A DNA stretch of 64,000 bases from Mycteria americana. Its lineage: Eukaryota > Chordata > Aves > Ciconiiformes > Ciconiidae. Both the position numbers and the translations under genes were made by a program. This document shows positions 40,230-52,560 of this stretch, one piece after another (the stretch's first letter is position 1; each line of letters starts with the position of its first letter). The notes beneath the pieces were generated by a model. The model was given only the letters and a program-made list of their open reading frames with translations, did not search any database and was not told the DNA's origin. Location of the stretch: assembly GCF_035582795.1 (NCBI RefSeq), contig NC_134366.1, positions 91,941,756 to 92,005,755 of the forward strand. Direction: 5' to 3'.

Positions 40230-41060
40230 TTTGGAGATACTACAAGTACACAAAAGAATCATTGCCAGCTGGCAGACCGTGGGGCAGATAGCCTGCCAGA
40301 ACAAACGATCCTGCGCCCTGGCGCAAGGTTTTGGCAAGCTTTGCTGTGTCTATTGGAAGTGTATTTCCCGTGAGCCCTGGCAGCACCAGGCAGGCTCTCA
40401 CCTAAGCTGCGCCCAGGCAGGAGCGAGCACAGGGAGAGGGGACGAAGAAGAGCTGAGCGCGAAGGAGCCTGTGGTCAGGCAGGGGTCTGGGACTACCTCG
40501 CACCACGTGGGAGCACAAGAAGTAGAACTGGGATGGGAAGTGACTGCAAGAAAAGCCCTGAGATTTGAAGACGTGAAGGGTTTAGGAGAAGGATGAGGAA
40601 ACCGCACAAGAGGGATTCCTAACGGCAGAGATGTCTGTGCCAATAATTAACTAGAGAGGGCTCTGCACATTAAATCAACATCTTTGAAAGAGGCCGTTGC
40701 TGTGATAAGGGACAGGACAATCGTGCCAAACTGCGAGGGCAACATCCCCAGAGCAGGAACACAGAAGTGCCAGATGGGAAAATCACCCTGTTGGGGACTG
40801 GAAGAGATTACGTGCTGGGTTGAGAGCCCCCGGCTGGAAACGGTCTTTGCTACCTCGTCTTGGTTTGGGGTTTGGGGGGGTGGAGGGGCTCAGGGAGGAG
40901 GAAGATAAAAGGGGAAGGAGATTGTTCAAGGCAGCAAGGCAATCCTTAATTCATACAAACAAATTTTGGTGTTTGTTCCATTCCCTATAGCGAGCAAGAG
41001 TAAGTGTCAGCGCCTGCACGCTGCCTTCCAAAGGGCTGACAAAGGTTGGGTCAAGATTCA
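40230..41060. other. GC- and CpG-enriched intron patch of unknown nature
   Basis: This stands out from the AT-rich intron. I count about 15 CpG by hand between about 40,280 and 40,620, then purine-rich sequence with a GGTTTGGGG-type tract near 40,862-40,910. Open frames of 121 and 81 codons occur on both strands without recognisable domains. It may be an enhancer, an lncRNA exon (donor-like AGA|GTAAGTG at about 40,996) or a degraded retroelement. None can be shown here. Confidence 0.3.
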
Positions 41061-43254
41061 GGAGGGCTTGCAGGCAGCTAGATTAGGTCTGGCACTGAAC
41101 AGGAGTTAAAATCAAGGAGTTTTGTACAATCAAACTTCTCTCTACCAAGCCTTCCTCATCTGTGTTTTTTCCTTTCCCATTATCTGAGTTAATGAAGAAT
41201 TGGCCATTACATTGGCCCAGCCCCGAAGCAGTTGCCCAAGAGGAGCAGAGGTGAAACAGTCTCCAGTACTGCAAAAAAACACACACATTGGCAGACAGCA
41301 ATGATTAAGTACAAGCACAGGGTTCATCTGTTTTTCCATTCACTCTAGTATTTAACTCTATTAAGGTTATTTTCAATACAGAGGTCTCACTACTGTAGTG
41401 GGATATTTTTTGAAGTCATTCCAGAATATTTTTACTGAGCTGCTTTTTTTCTTTTTTTCCACTCTAATGGGAAAGCCTTACCAAAAAAAGCCTCAATTTT
41501 AAGAAAACACGTCGATTCTTTTATGTCCTCAAGGACTTGGCAAGCAGGCAGATTTGGCAAGCAGAGTCATGGCCAGGCAGCAGCTTTTAAGTTTATGGAC
41601 ACGAAGGCCAGTGACATAAGGCACATACACTCTGTATCACAGCTGCCTGCTACTGAATTTCCACAGTGGGTCAGTGACTCGATTACATAAACAGTGGAAA
41701 TAAGAGATCAAATCATCCCCAACACAGCCAATCTATTAATAAAATAAAATCTTGTTGGGTATGAAAAATGAGGAATTGGCAAAAGACAAGCTAGAAAGGT
41801 TCCCTGGCTTAAAAGACAGCACAGACCTGAGTTTGAAGTTATTGGCTCCAGTAAATTTGGCTTAAATCAATCTTCAATATCTACAACTTTTTGAAATATC
41901 ATGCACGGCTTCACTGAGCACATGGTATATTAGGATTCTGGCCATACAAAGAGGAAAGTACCTTACAGAACCTGTTTCTAACTCACACTTCTCATCTTTA
42001 CTTTGCTTCAAAGAAATCCTCAGATTGTTTTCATCTCTGTCATATCTGAGCTATGATAACAATGTCCAAGTACGGTCAGCTAATTATCTTCAGTGGTTCA
42101 TTAGGAGCACTGAGGACCTTGGCTTTCTCCACCAACGGTAGATGTCAAGGCTTTTAATTTAGGCATTTAAGTTTGTTTCTTAAGCTACTCAGTGAGAACT
42201 GCAACACTACATTTTCAATTTCTATAAAACACACAGAACAGAGCAAAATCTTCTTTTACGTAATAATGACGTGTTTCAGAGCACCACTAGCCCTTTCTTG
42301 TAAGGACCTTCACACATGATGAACTAAGGCTTCAAAACACTGTATAACCCAGGCATATAATTGTAGATGAATTCAAATAGCTGCTAACCACAGCTAAGCT
42401 ACAATCCCCTAATAAGACGCAGGTCACACTGAAGGGATAAAAAGAAGCAACAAGAGGGGAGGAGTTAAAGCGTCCTCTATAACAGTTAGCTGAATATCTT
42501 AATCAGCTGTTTTGTCATGATTTATTGCTTGGCCTAGGCAATTTGCTAAAAAAGTCAGGGTTTCATTTGTGGTCTAGGAAATTAAATTTCAGGAATCTAA
42601 GTATCTAACTATCTTAAGACATAATAACATGATACAGTTTTCCTGGAAGCATGGCCAGGGAATTTCAAATTGCCACCACACTGTGTCAGAGTGAATCTTT
42701 AAATAGTACCTGTAAGATACCCTCCGAAGTCTTGAAGTGCTCCACGATTGTTGAGGCAGCAGCTGGTTGAAAAACAAAACACACTCTGATCTTTGCTTTA
42801 TTGTTGATCTGCATGATGTCCCTCTTTTGGCTACTCTATGTGTTGTTCTGTGCAAACAATTGGACTATTTGTCTGGGAATAGAAATATTCTGTATAGTGA
42901 GAAAATGGTCTAATTTTTAATTTTCTTTTAAGATGACGTGAGGAAATTATTTCTGAAGCAGTGCAAGTTACATGTACAGTTAAAATGGAAAATAGAAACA
43001 TTGTTCCAAGAGAAAGAGGAAACAGTCTCAAAATACTTAATGAATTTTCCATGCATTGCTCCATCTGACCAGTTGCATTAATCCCACCACACAAGACGCA
43101 TTATACCTTCTCACCTCCCAAAACTGCACATATTTTAGGCATGAGAAAATTAAACCCATGTAAAATTGAGGAGTTGTAAGCCCCTGAAAACAGGTGTTTA
43201 AAGACTCTTATCAATCACGCTTGTAGCAGTGCTAAGTTTGGAGAAGATCTTGCT

Positions 43255-43286
43255 CTTAAACAGACACTAGCTTAAACAGACACTAG
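43255..43286. repeat. Perfect tandem duplication, 2 x 16 bp
   Basis: CTTAAACAGACACTAG occurs twice in direct succession without mismatch. Confidence 0.95.
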
Positions 43287-43667
43287 TGACTGATTTGACT
43301 TTGATATTTAGAGTTGGGGGTTTTATTTCACTGTTTGACTACTTCACATGAGAAAAATTTGTACAAAATTTGTACTTGTTAGCTAGGACAATGCACACAA
43401 GCCAGTTGTTGAGGCCAACAAGACCCCTCAAGCAATGCTTCAGCACTCGATTGCGGAAATAGCAAAGCAACCCAAACGAATCCAGAATTTCAAGGGAGCA
43501 CTCTTTATATCCCTCTAATTGGGTGGACACATCAATCCTTGTTAGAGCACCTCAGTGATTCATTTGTTGTTTACTGAGGCATGTGCTGGAAGAGTCCACT
43601 GGCATGCCTTCAAGGGTCACAGAGAAGCCTCTTCCATTGAAATTAAAAATCTAGTTGTCTTTAGCAG

Positions 43668-43969
43668 CTTTTTAATAAACAGGATTTCCATTTGACCCAC
43701 ATTAGAAGCTCGCTTTGTTGAGATTTAGAAAGAAATGTTTGTCCTTGCAAAAGAGCACAGGGGCTGTTAATATTCAGAATAGATTTCTGCAGTGATTAGG
43801 TATTATTAGCGCTTGAGTTTCAGCTCAAAATGAATATAGTTTCCTCCTTGTCTCAAGAAGTTCTTCTCAAGGAGTCACCTTTCTTCCTCTCAGAGGCAGC
43901 AGCCTTTATAGACATTAGAGTCTTTTTAATGAATGGATTTTCAATCAGACCTACATTAGGTGAGAAGCT
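43668..43969. repeat. Diverged direct repeat pair (43,668-43,710 and 43,922-43,969)
   Basis: Both copies share CTTTTTAAT, then GGATTT, then a C-rich AC/CTACATTAG and AAGCT in order, with small gaps. This suggests two members of one old repeat or a local duplication about 250 bases apart. The alignment was made by eye. Confidence 0.45.
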
Positions 43970-44169
43970 GGAGTGCTCCAACACCTCATCGGGCACAGGT
44001 TCGTACAAGACCATCTGCAGCGCAGATGCATGCAGCGTAGCTTTAGCACCAGCTACGTCAGGTGCTGGTAGTCATGTGGGCTGCCCCAAAGCACAGTGTG
44101 GGCTAATTATTTGTGTATTCACACTGCTGCTTGCACGGTTTCTGCAGGCTGCTGAGCTCCATGCTGCCA

Positions 44170-44279
44170 TGCAGCTCTAGCACATGCCTTGAGCTAACTC
44201 AAAACTAGTGGTGCATCCCAGAGCCGTCACAGCAGAACCACTAGTTTTGAGTTAGCTCAAGGCATCTGCTAGACCAGCA
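44170..44279. mobile_element. Foldback / MITE-like inverted repeat
   Basis: The arms at 44,184-44,212 and 44,237-44,265 are perfect reverse complements over 29 bases, with a 24-base loop. Pairing continues outward to 44,170/44,279 with three mismatches, giving 40 of 43 paired positions. The outer right flank carries CAGTGTAGACATGCC, a type of end I associate from memory with old hAT-like non-autonomous elements. No target-site duplication or transposase remnant is identified, so the class is open. The RNA would form a long hairpin on either strand. Confidence 0.7.
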
Positions 44280-47200
44280 GTGTAGACATGCCATAAAATT
44301 CACAGGCAGAAGGAGAAGGAAGCAGCTTTCGATCCAGCAGCACAGTTGCGCAGCTTGCCTGGCAGGGAGAGCAGGTAAGCCCTCAGGCATAGCCCCTCAC
44401 GCCCCCCATGCTGGGTAGCTTCCCCACCCAGAAGGCACGTGGCATCGCCCAGGGGTGGTCAGGCCAGAAAGCTTCATGAGATCACAACTGCACTCCAAAT
44501 CACAAAGTGCTTTTTTCAGCCTGTTCTCCTTGACGGCTTTTAGCATTTACAGCTGGGATGATATACTTAACCATATACTCGTTATCTGAGTATAAGTTAC
44601 ATCACGTTTTTTACAAGCTTAAATTCCTTCGTTCAATGTGAGTTTGTTTTACAGAAGCAAAACCACCTGAAAACAGGGGTCGGTGTACTGTTTCCTTTAA
44701 CAGAGGGAACACTGATTTGCTATAAATGGCATTTATGCTGACTATCTGTGCTGAAGGAATGACACTGGACCTATTAACATTTGTATGATGGATTCAGTCT
44801 CCATAGTGCCATTCATTTGTAGAAGTGTGCAAATATAAGGTAGTGGGATCTCCATCATTACTGTCACCTTTCATGTTACCATTTTCTAATTATTCAGTTA
44901 TTTAAGGTTGAAGTTAAGAGGGACTGTTAGATTTTTACAAGCATTTCTGAAGAGCTGTGCGCACAAAAAATCTTTATAATGAAAGATAAAACTGGTATAA
45001 CACTGATTTTTTAAATGTTATTTTTATTCAGTTTATTTAATTGAAAAGAATGGAACAAGGATACTTACTACTCCAGGCAATGCAACACTGAAACTAGTAC
45101 TGAAACACTCAGTTGGAAAGCAGAACTATGGGGCACAGAGCAGTATAAAATACTGGTGCCCACGTTAGTGGAAGCAGTAGGGTAAAATACATGTGAAATT
45201 CTACAAGACGTGGCTAAACATTCTCAGAAGGATAAAATTAGCTCCCACAGAGCTTCCTCATGAGCATGGCTATGGTGCTGCTGGGAACAGAGCTGACTCC
45301 CGCACTTCCAAAGCTACCAAATGCACTACGGACATATTCCCACTTTTAGGGCTGCAATATAAACGAGCAGAAAATTGTGGATCCATAGCTGTAGATCTGA
45401 TGGATAAGGAATGGTTCACCTGTTCTCCACTTCCAGATAAAATCAGAAAAGAAATTTACTTGCAGTTGGTTTCTCAAAAATCCTATCGATAGTCCTTTCT
45501 TTTTACTGTATTGCCTCAAGATGTGGTAGAAGACACCTCTCAGGGAGTTTCGGTAGGCAGGAAGTACCCAACGAGTTACTGTACGAAACGATAATATGAT
45601 AGCTGGGCTCACCTCACAAAACACAGCTTTGCACAAGGGCACTTACCTCGCTGTCCTGGCAAACTGTCTCACGTTTGGCTAACAGTCCTAACTTCCCCTC
45701 CCACGAGCAAGGGGTACCGTTTTCCTGCAGCCAAACGGCTGACACGGTAGACATAAATACGAAAAACCTGTACAAAATGAAGCTCAGTTCTACAGCCATC
45801 TCACTAAGTGAGAAAACTACATATATTCATAAATTATGCTAAGCAGCTATCTACAGGATAAGACATTTCATAAAAAGTGCTAAGTTCCTGTTTACAATAG
45901 AAAGCATTTCTTAAACCAGCACCAGTATAGCAATTCGTTATGTGCAACACGTTTTGATTGCTGCTTGACTGATGTAACTCTATCAAGGAGTACAACCTGT
46001 AGTCTCAACAACCTGTTTTGTAGTGGGAATCAGGAATTACAGATGAAACAGTCGAGCTAAAATATCCTTTATCTTTTGAAGCAAACAATGAGTAACTCTT
46101 ATATTAACAAAAAAAAAAAGAATTCCTTTGAAGACATCACAAATATGTAATAGGAATTAAAACTTAGTCTCCATGATTAAAACTGACGGAAATCCCCCCA
46201 ACTCCCCCCAGTGAGCATTAAATGAACATTAAGAAACACTTGAAAGTATGAACCCAAGTTTCCAGTCCAATGTAACAGTTTTATCATAACAACCTACTCA
46301 CTATTTTTAATATTCAAATCAAAAGACAACATTAAAGCAAGAATTTAGTGAGCCTTCTGCAGCTGTCTTGCAGGGCCAGGATCACAACATCCCTTGCGAG
46401 GTCTGGCTCCTGCCCAAGGCACAGAAGTGTCAGATGCTCCGAGGCATCCCTTTGCTCGCTGTACCACTTTACTCAGACCCGAGTTTTACACATCAGTCTC
46501 CATTCAGATGTAAACAAAAGGACTGCATCATAAACCAGAAGGGTTATTGCTTGCTTTTGCTGGAATCGAAACAACTTAAAAAGACAAAAAAAAAAAGGGG
46601 AAGCTTAAGATTTGAGTCAGTCTTTGTTTACGCAAAATAGATACAGAAGTAAGAGATGCAGATGGTCATCAGAGGTCACAGTCTGAGTTACCTCACTTCT
46701 GATTTCCCACACTGGATCTCCCTTGTCAGTTCAGACAGACAGTGATCTTTGGGCAGATTTAGCCCTTTGGCACTGAGGTAATTCACTTACTAGATTTTAA
46801 ACCAAAAAGCATTTTATTGGAAGATTTCACAATTGGTTTTAATTGCAAAAGTTTGTGCATTTTTTTTTTAAATTCCATAATGTGATGTTTCCATTTTCTA
46901 GTCATAAGATGGATAGTCTTAAAAATGTGGGTTTAGCTGAAAAACATGCTTAGAGGAGTAACATTAAAAATCATTAAAATCTTGAAATGAAAGTGTATTT
47001 AGGTGATACAGCTAAGTCAAATTAAATAGGTTGCTGTTTCAAGTGGGATGGGCCCACTGCCTGCTCCCCTTCCCTTGCAGCTGGTCTGGTGCTTAGCTGA
47101 GCCCTGGGCGAGGTGATTCAGCTCACCGAGCTGGGAGAAAAGGAGCCCAGCCAGAAAAAACAAAGCAAAGAGGGGAGAGCGTGCAGCCAGCCCACCCTAA

Positions 47201-49093
47201 GGAGCTGCTGATTCAGTTCAGCTGTCCTACCTGCACCCTTGAGGTGGAAGCATCTAACACCATAGATGGGATTAGTTCTCCAATAAGGAAAAAATCCCAC
47301 ACATTGTAATGTAAATTTAAAATTTTCACGCTATGCAATTTGCCTCTAATGTAAAGCAGCGGGACCAGCTCCGTGGTTAAGATTCGTGCCAAGCACTTAA
47401 TTGGCAGTTGGAGACTTGAACGTCTTCCTGGAAACTCCTACAAATAAAATACTGCAAAACGGCAGAAGGGGTAGATATTTAATTTATGAATAAAGACACA
47501 GGCTTCATACTAGAGTTACATGGTAAAAAGCTGTCCAGTCCCCCAAAAGATCGGTATTTATGGCGGTTTTATATGAGCTTTCACAGTCAGACAGGCAAAA
47601 AATTAGCCACAGGTTTAAACCCTTTGCTTAAAGAGAGTCACTTTATCTATAAAAGAGCATGTTTCAGCTCTTCTCTGTCCAGTTCAGACCTGAACCTCAG
47701 CTTTCAACACCTCGGTGAGTGCTCTGACCAGTGACGTTCTCCTGCCAGTTGGCCATTTATATAGCATGGAGTAGCCAGCTCCATCAATAGAGGCTGAGAC
47801 TGACCCAACCAAAACTGGACAACAGTCTGCTGAATACGTTACTCACTTGTTTTATAGGAGACAAGTCTAATACTCCAGCTGGAATCAGCAAGAGCAAAAA
47901 TTTGAATCTTGGCTGTCCACATGGGTTTCTTATGCATTAAATGATTAGCTAGCTCAAAGTGGGTAAGTCTGTCCTTTCTTTCAGCTAGAAATAAACACCT
48001 CTATGATTATTCCTACAGAATTTGAACTGTAAGAACTCAAACATTTTCCAGTAGAAAACATTTCATTGAAAGATTCCCAGCCAGCTCCATTGTCATGGCC
48101 AAATCTCAAATGCTTTTATGACAATCTTTTAAAAAAAAAGTAAAAGAAAATAAAAATTATAAAGTACTGTTCACTTGACTAGAAACTGCTGATAGGATTT
48201 TATTTAGACTTTCCTCCCATCAGTATTACACTTCCCATTTGGTGAAAAAAATGCAAAGGATGTGGTACTACACAGGAAGCTACAAAATCTATTAAAATAT
48301 CTTCAAATTTCAAATAATTCACATTATAGTTTTTGCAACAAGTTTTCTTATTGCTGTACATCCTCAGGGTGCTTTACCAATAGGCATGTGATATATGCCT
48401 TTCTTTAATTAACAGTCATTAGTCCATAGGCTTTGTACGCTATTGCATGCTTTAGGTCTTAAACCTCAAAACTCTATGAACTCTACTCTTTATTAAGTGG
48501 CTAGTTACCTTATGCTGGAAAATGGAAATGTTTTTACGATCCTACTGTTGCAAATAGTAATCTCAAAAGCATACTCTAATCCTGACATACAAACTTGAGG
48601 GTTGATTTTAAAGTTCACATTCATTTTCACTGGCCTGTCTCTTAAGTAGAAAAGGTTTTTGTAGAAGCAGACTAATTATGCCAGCCATATCTGGTTTATA
48701 CGTGTCAGATATTTCTCTGTGACAAATCAGCCCAGCTCTGGAGTTTAAACATCGGCATGCGCATAATACTTGAAGATAAAAACTATTTTCTAGGGCATAT
48801 CAACCCTTGAATGAAGCTCCAGCGTGGTCATTTTTAGCACTTCATCTTGCTTACCTATTGCTTGTACTGCAGAGCTCCATAAGGCAGCTGAAGAAACAGG
48901 CTGGGTTGGATCACTTGTGAACAGTTCTCACCAAAACCAGATTCACCACCAAAACACGGCTGAAGCCAGCTCCGATGCAGGATGTTGACTCAAACCCAGG
49001 ACAAGCAGCGAAAGGCCCACGACCACCCTAACCCACCATGCTCATTCAATAGCTCCCACGCAGAGATCTACTGCAGAGAAGAGGACACTGCCT

Positions 49094-49113
49094 GTGTATA
49101 CACTAGTATACAC
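49094..49113. repeat. Short palindrome with CTAGTATA motifs
   Basis: GTGTATAC and GTATACAC are perfect 8-bp arms around ACTA. CTAGTATA recurs near 49,129 and 49,168. This is a small local repeat cluster of no known function. Confidence 0.7.
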
Positions 49114-50991
49114 CCCCGACCTACCCTAGTATATACTACTGCACGGTCGTATGCGCTTGCATAGCCTAGTATATCTAGGACACACTCCCTTCCCTCACTG
49201 CCATAATAACTAGGGCTGCTGTTTCTCATGTACAGGCCCATGTACTGGAAAAAAATTCTCTGCTCTACAGACTATTCTGCAGCCCTTCGTGCCAGCTTAT
49301 ATGCGCTTATTAATATTAATAAGACCTAATGCCTGCGATTTTGTCTCTGACCAAAATAATCCTAACCTAAGGCATATTTTTTTCTGACCTACCTACTCAA
49401 CATGAAAGCTGCACTGCTGCACACACTTACCTTCTACAGATTAAAAATATAATCCTTCTTCCTCTTCAGGCAGTAGGAAACTCACCTTCAACATCGATAC
49501 CATCCAAATTAACCTACCATTGGTTTCTCAAAGGAACCAAGGAGGAAGACAGGAAGAAAAGCAAACAGATGACAGAACACCGGGATTTAACGTCTTGATA
49601 AATGTTTACGTATTACAATTGCGAACACAAGCACTGTTATATCACAGAAGAGCATCAGACCCAATCAGTGCTGCCCACCCAACCATCCAAATTACTGTGG
49701 AATTCTAGCGGCTCACAGCTCTGACTTGATTAGTACAACTCAATTAGATTCAAAGCAAATACCCACTGCTCAACAACATAAAACCAGAATCAAGCCCACA
49801 GCTCTAGCTCTGCTCCGAAACATGCCGCCCTCATTGAAAGGTTCTCCTTAGAAAATGCCAACACACTGTTGTGCACGGCTCGAAATCCATATGTCACTGA
49901 ATAATCTAACAATTAGCAGCTAAACGAAGGTGAGCATTACCCCATCTCTCATAGCACCAAGATATGGGCAGCTAGCCAAGAATCTGGTTCATTAAGCAGA
50001 AACATACGTACAAATCCTGCAAGTGCTTCTTAAGAGCACAACACTATTTCCAGTAAGCACGTATGGAAACTAAATAAATCTCAAGTTGCCCTCAGGTACG
50101 AAAAGGTTGATTGATTTCAAACACATAGTCCAAAGTAGCCGCAGCATGGACAGGCTCTGGTATTGAACCAGGAACTTCAACAGCAGCTGCCCACCTGCAC
50201 ACAAAAGATAGATCGCACAAAGATATTTGTTCAGCTAAACATTAAGTCTATTCAAAACCATTTATGAATACACACCAAGGATTTCTTTAGAAATGAGCCT
50301 AATTTATATCAGGCTTAACCTTCAAAGCTACTGTTATTATGCCATTGAGTTGGAGCAACCATGTGTTGAAAACGTGTGTATAGCCTTTGTTACGCAGTTA
50401 GATTCTCCACTCATCTGTGGAACAAGCCAGCAAATGTCTCTACAGCCTATAGATTAAGTAACAAAAGACATCCTAGTGTCGTATCAATCAGAATTGCACA
50501 GCTGTCCTCAGATGCAGTCACAAAATTTCATCCTGGGCTTACAGAGTAAAATTTGCAAACATACCCACATGACTACATATTGCTGTCTTGAAATAAAATT
50601 TAGGAACTGAAAAGCCTCAATCATTTTTGTAAGCTTTACTTAGAAAGGTTCTTGCACATCAGCCCCAATTTGAAGAATAGCCTCAAACTTACAGCACATT
50701 TCAGGAATTCTGTCAAAAGTGCTATGAGAAATCTCTGTTTAACAACTGTTCAGAATCAATAAATTAAATCTCCTCTTGCCAGCTCTAGAAAAGCCTTATT
50801 TGTATCTTTCTTTCTAGCATATACCATGTCCATAAAGTATCTTAGCAGAAGGTTTATCTTTTGATCTCTATTTTAACAGAGCTCAGACATACTGCCAATA
50901 AATTAGTACACTTGGGAATGATGTTGTTTCAGCTGAACTTACTTCTCTGCACTCAGGAACAAGCTTGCTCCAAAGGTTCCCCATGTGCCTG

Positions 50992-51075
50992 ATCCCACAA
51001 ACCATAGGGCTGGAAGGGACCTCAAGAAAAGTCTAGATAGTCCCTCTTCTTGCGCCAAGGCAGAATGAGTTACAT
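50992..51075 (+). mobile_element. Old CR1-type LINE fragment
   Basis: The string CATAGGGCTGGAAGGGACCT, followed by CAAGAAAAGTCTAGATAGTC and CCAAGGCAG, matches the well-known CR1 segment found across birds, turtles and crocodilians (a GGCTGGAAGGGACCT core, then a CATCTAGTCC-like stretch, then a CAAGGCAG-like end). It is short, diverged and has no reading frame, so it is a fossil piece. Confidence 0.8.
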
Positions 51076-52029
51076 TTAACTGACCTCTCGCTGGTTATTT
51101 TCTTTTAATTTCTTTTCTTAAAATAATAATTCTCTTCTTTACACTGCACAAAACCAATGTGTTCATTTTTCCCTTTCACAGGTCCTGTTTGATCACTTAT
51201 TGTTTACATGTGCAACCACTTGAACGGTATCTCTTTTGCATATGACCCATGCAAGTAATATCTTTAAATGTTCAATGCATAGTATATGAAAGGAGATTCT
51301 TAGAGGTCCATTTTAGGACAGTTAAAAGGCAATTTATTCTATTTTGGTTGCAAACACTTAGCACAACTAGGGAGTGGACCTGTTATTCTTGTTGTCCCTT
51401 TCTGGTCAACAAAATATTCTTTATGGTAATTCTGATCACATATTCTTTATGGCTACCACGTACCGTCTTTATTAGAAATGATTCCACGGACAAGGAATTT
51501 TTACTATGATTTATTCATTTCAAATTATTCAAATTATTTTAACTCAGGTTACTGACCATCTTCCACCTGTTACAGAGCAAAGGGCAAATATCTTCCACAT
51601 ACAGTCTAAAGTTATGTTTATCTACTCGAACAGTGGAAATCCCATTTCTGCTAGTCCTTAGTGGCAGAACAGAGAAAGATGCCTCCTTGTTTCCATGAAA
51701 GGCTTTAACGTGATTTTAAGTTAAGAGGTGTATTGCTAACATAAAAAAATATTCCAGCATGTTAATTAAGATGAACTCTCTGTATTTTTCGTTTCAGATG
51801 AAGGGCAGCTGGGAGGTATTCCCGGCTGTGACTCCATAACTTTGAAATATAGTCTCTTAGGAACTGTGAGCAGATTTAACCACAAATAGCTAAATACGCC
51901 TAGATACATGAAGTTATATTTAACTATCTCCCTAGCTAATTAGATCAGGGAACCAGAATCATATGGCTAGATTAATTAAGATAAAACAGGGCATTTGTAA
52001 TAATTAAGTTAGCTATTTGGCCTCCTTTC

Positions 52030-52560
52030 CGGTGCAAGGAGTCAACGAACATCGTTAGCACAGCAGCTGATGACTGGCACTTCAGACCACGTATGCCCCA
52101 TGCATGCAGTCCCACCAAAGCCGCTGTGTTTGCAAGACAGCACAGAAAGCTCCCGTGGACAGTCTCATTTTATTCGTTTGTTTCAAGAAGACGACCGAGC
52201 GGCCAGAGGAGCCCCTTCCCTGGAGGAGTCCCTGAGGCTGCTCAGAGGAGAGAAGGTTTCCAGAGACGGCAGGTGAGACAGGCAAGAGATTCAAGACGGG
52301 AACCTGCAGCTCAGGAACAAAACTGTAAAAATGCTGTGAGGAGCATGTAGCAGACCAACAGTCAGACCCCAAAGGTGTTGGAAAGGAAGTTTGGGACCAG
52401 GGAGGACGGTGGAAATTTTCTCCAATGCAGAAAACCACTGCGTACTTGAAACCAACATTGGACACTTGCAAGGGCTCATGGGCAGAGATCAGGCTGTGAA
52501 TAAACCTTTTATCTATTATTTTGGTTCTCTCATCACTGTAAGTTTTCTCTATTTAAGGAG
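52030..52560 (+). other. Anomalous GC-richer segment, possible LTR remnant or lncRNA exon
   Basis: This is higher in GC than its flanks. It has a donor-like GGCAG|GTGAGA near 52,268-52,278 and AATAAA at about 52,499-52,505, followed by T-rich sequence. These could be parts of an unannotated plus-strand transcript or an old LTR with its poly(A) signal. Open frames of 129 and 85 codons overlap on opposite strands, which argues against coding. Confidence 0.25.

Noticed and set aside
45193..45492. 99-codon frame
   Set aside because: It overlaps a 98-codon frame on the other strand and has no family features or splice context.
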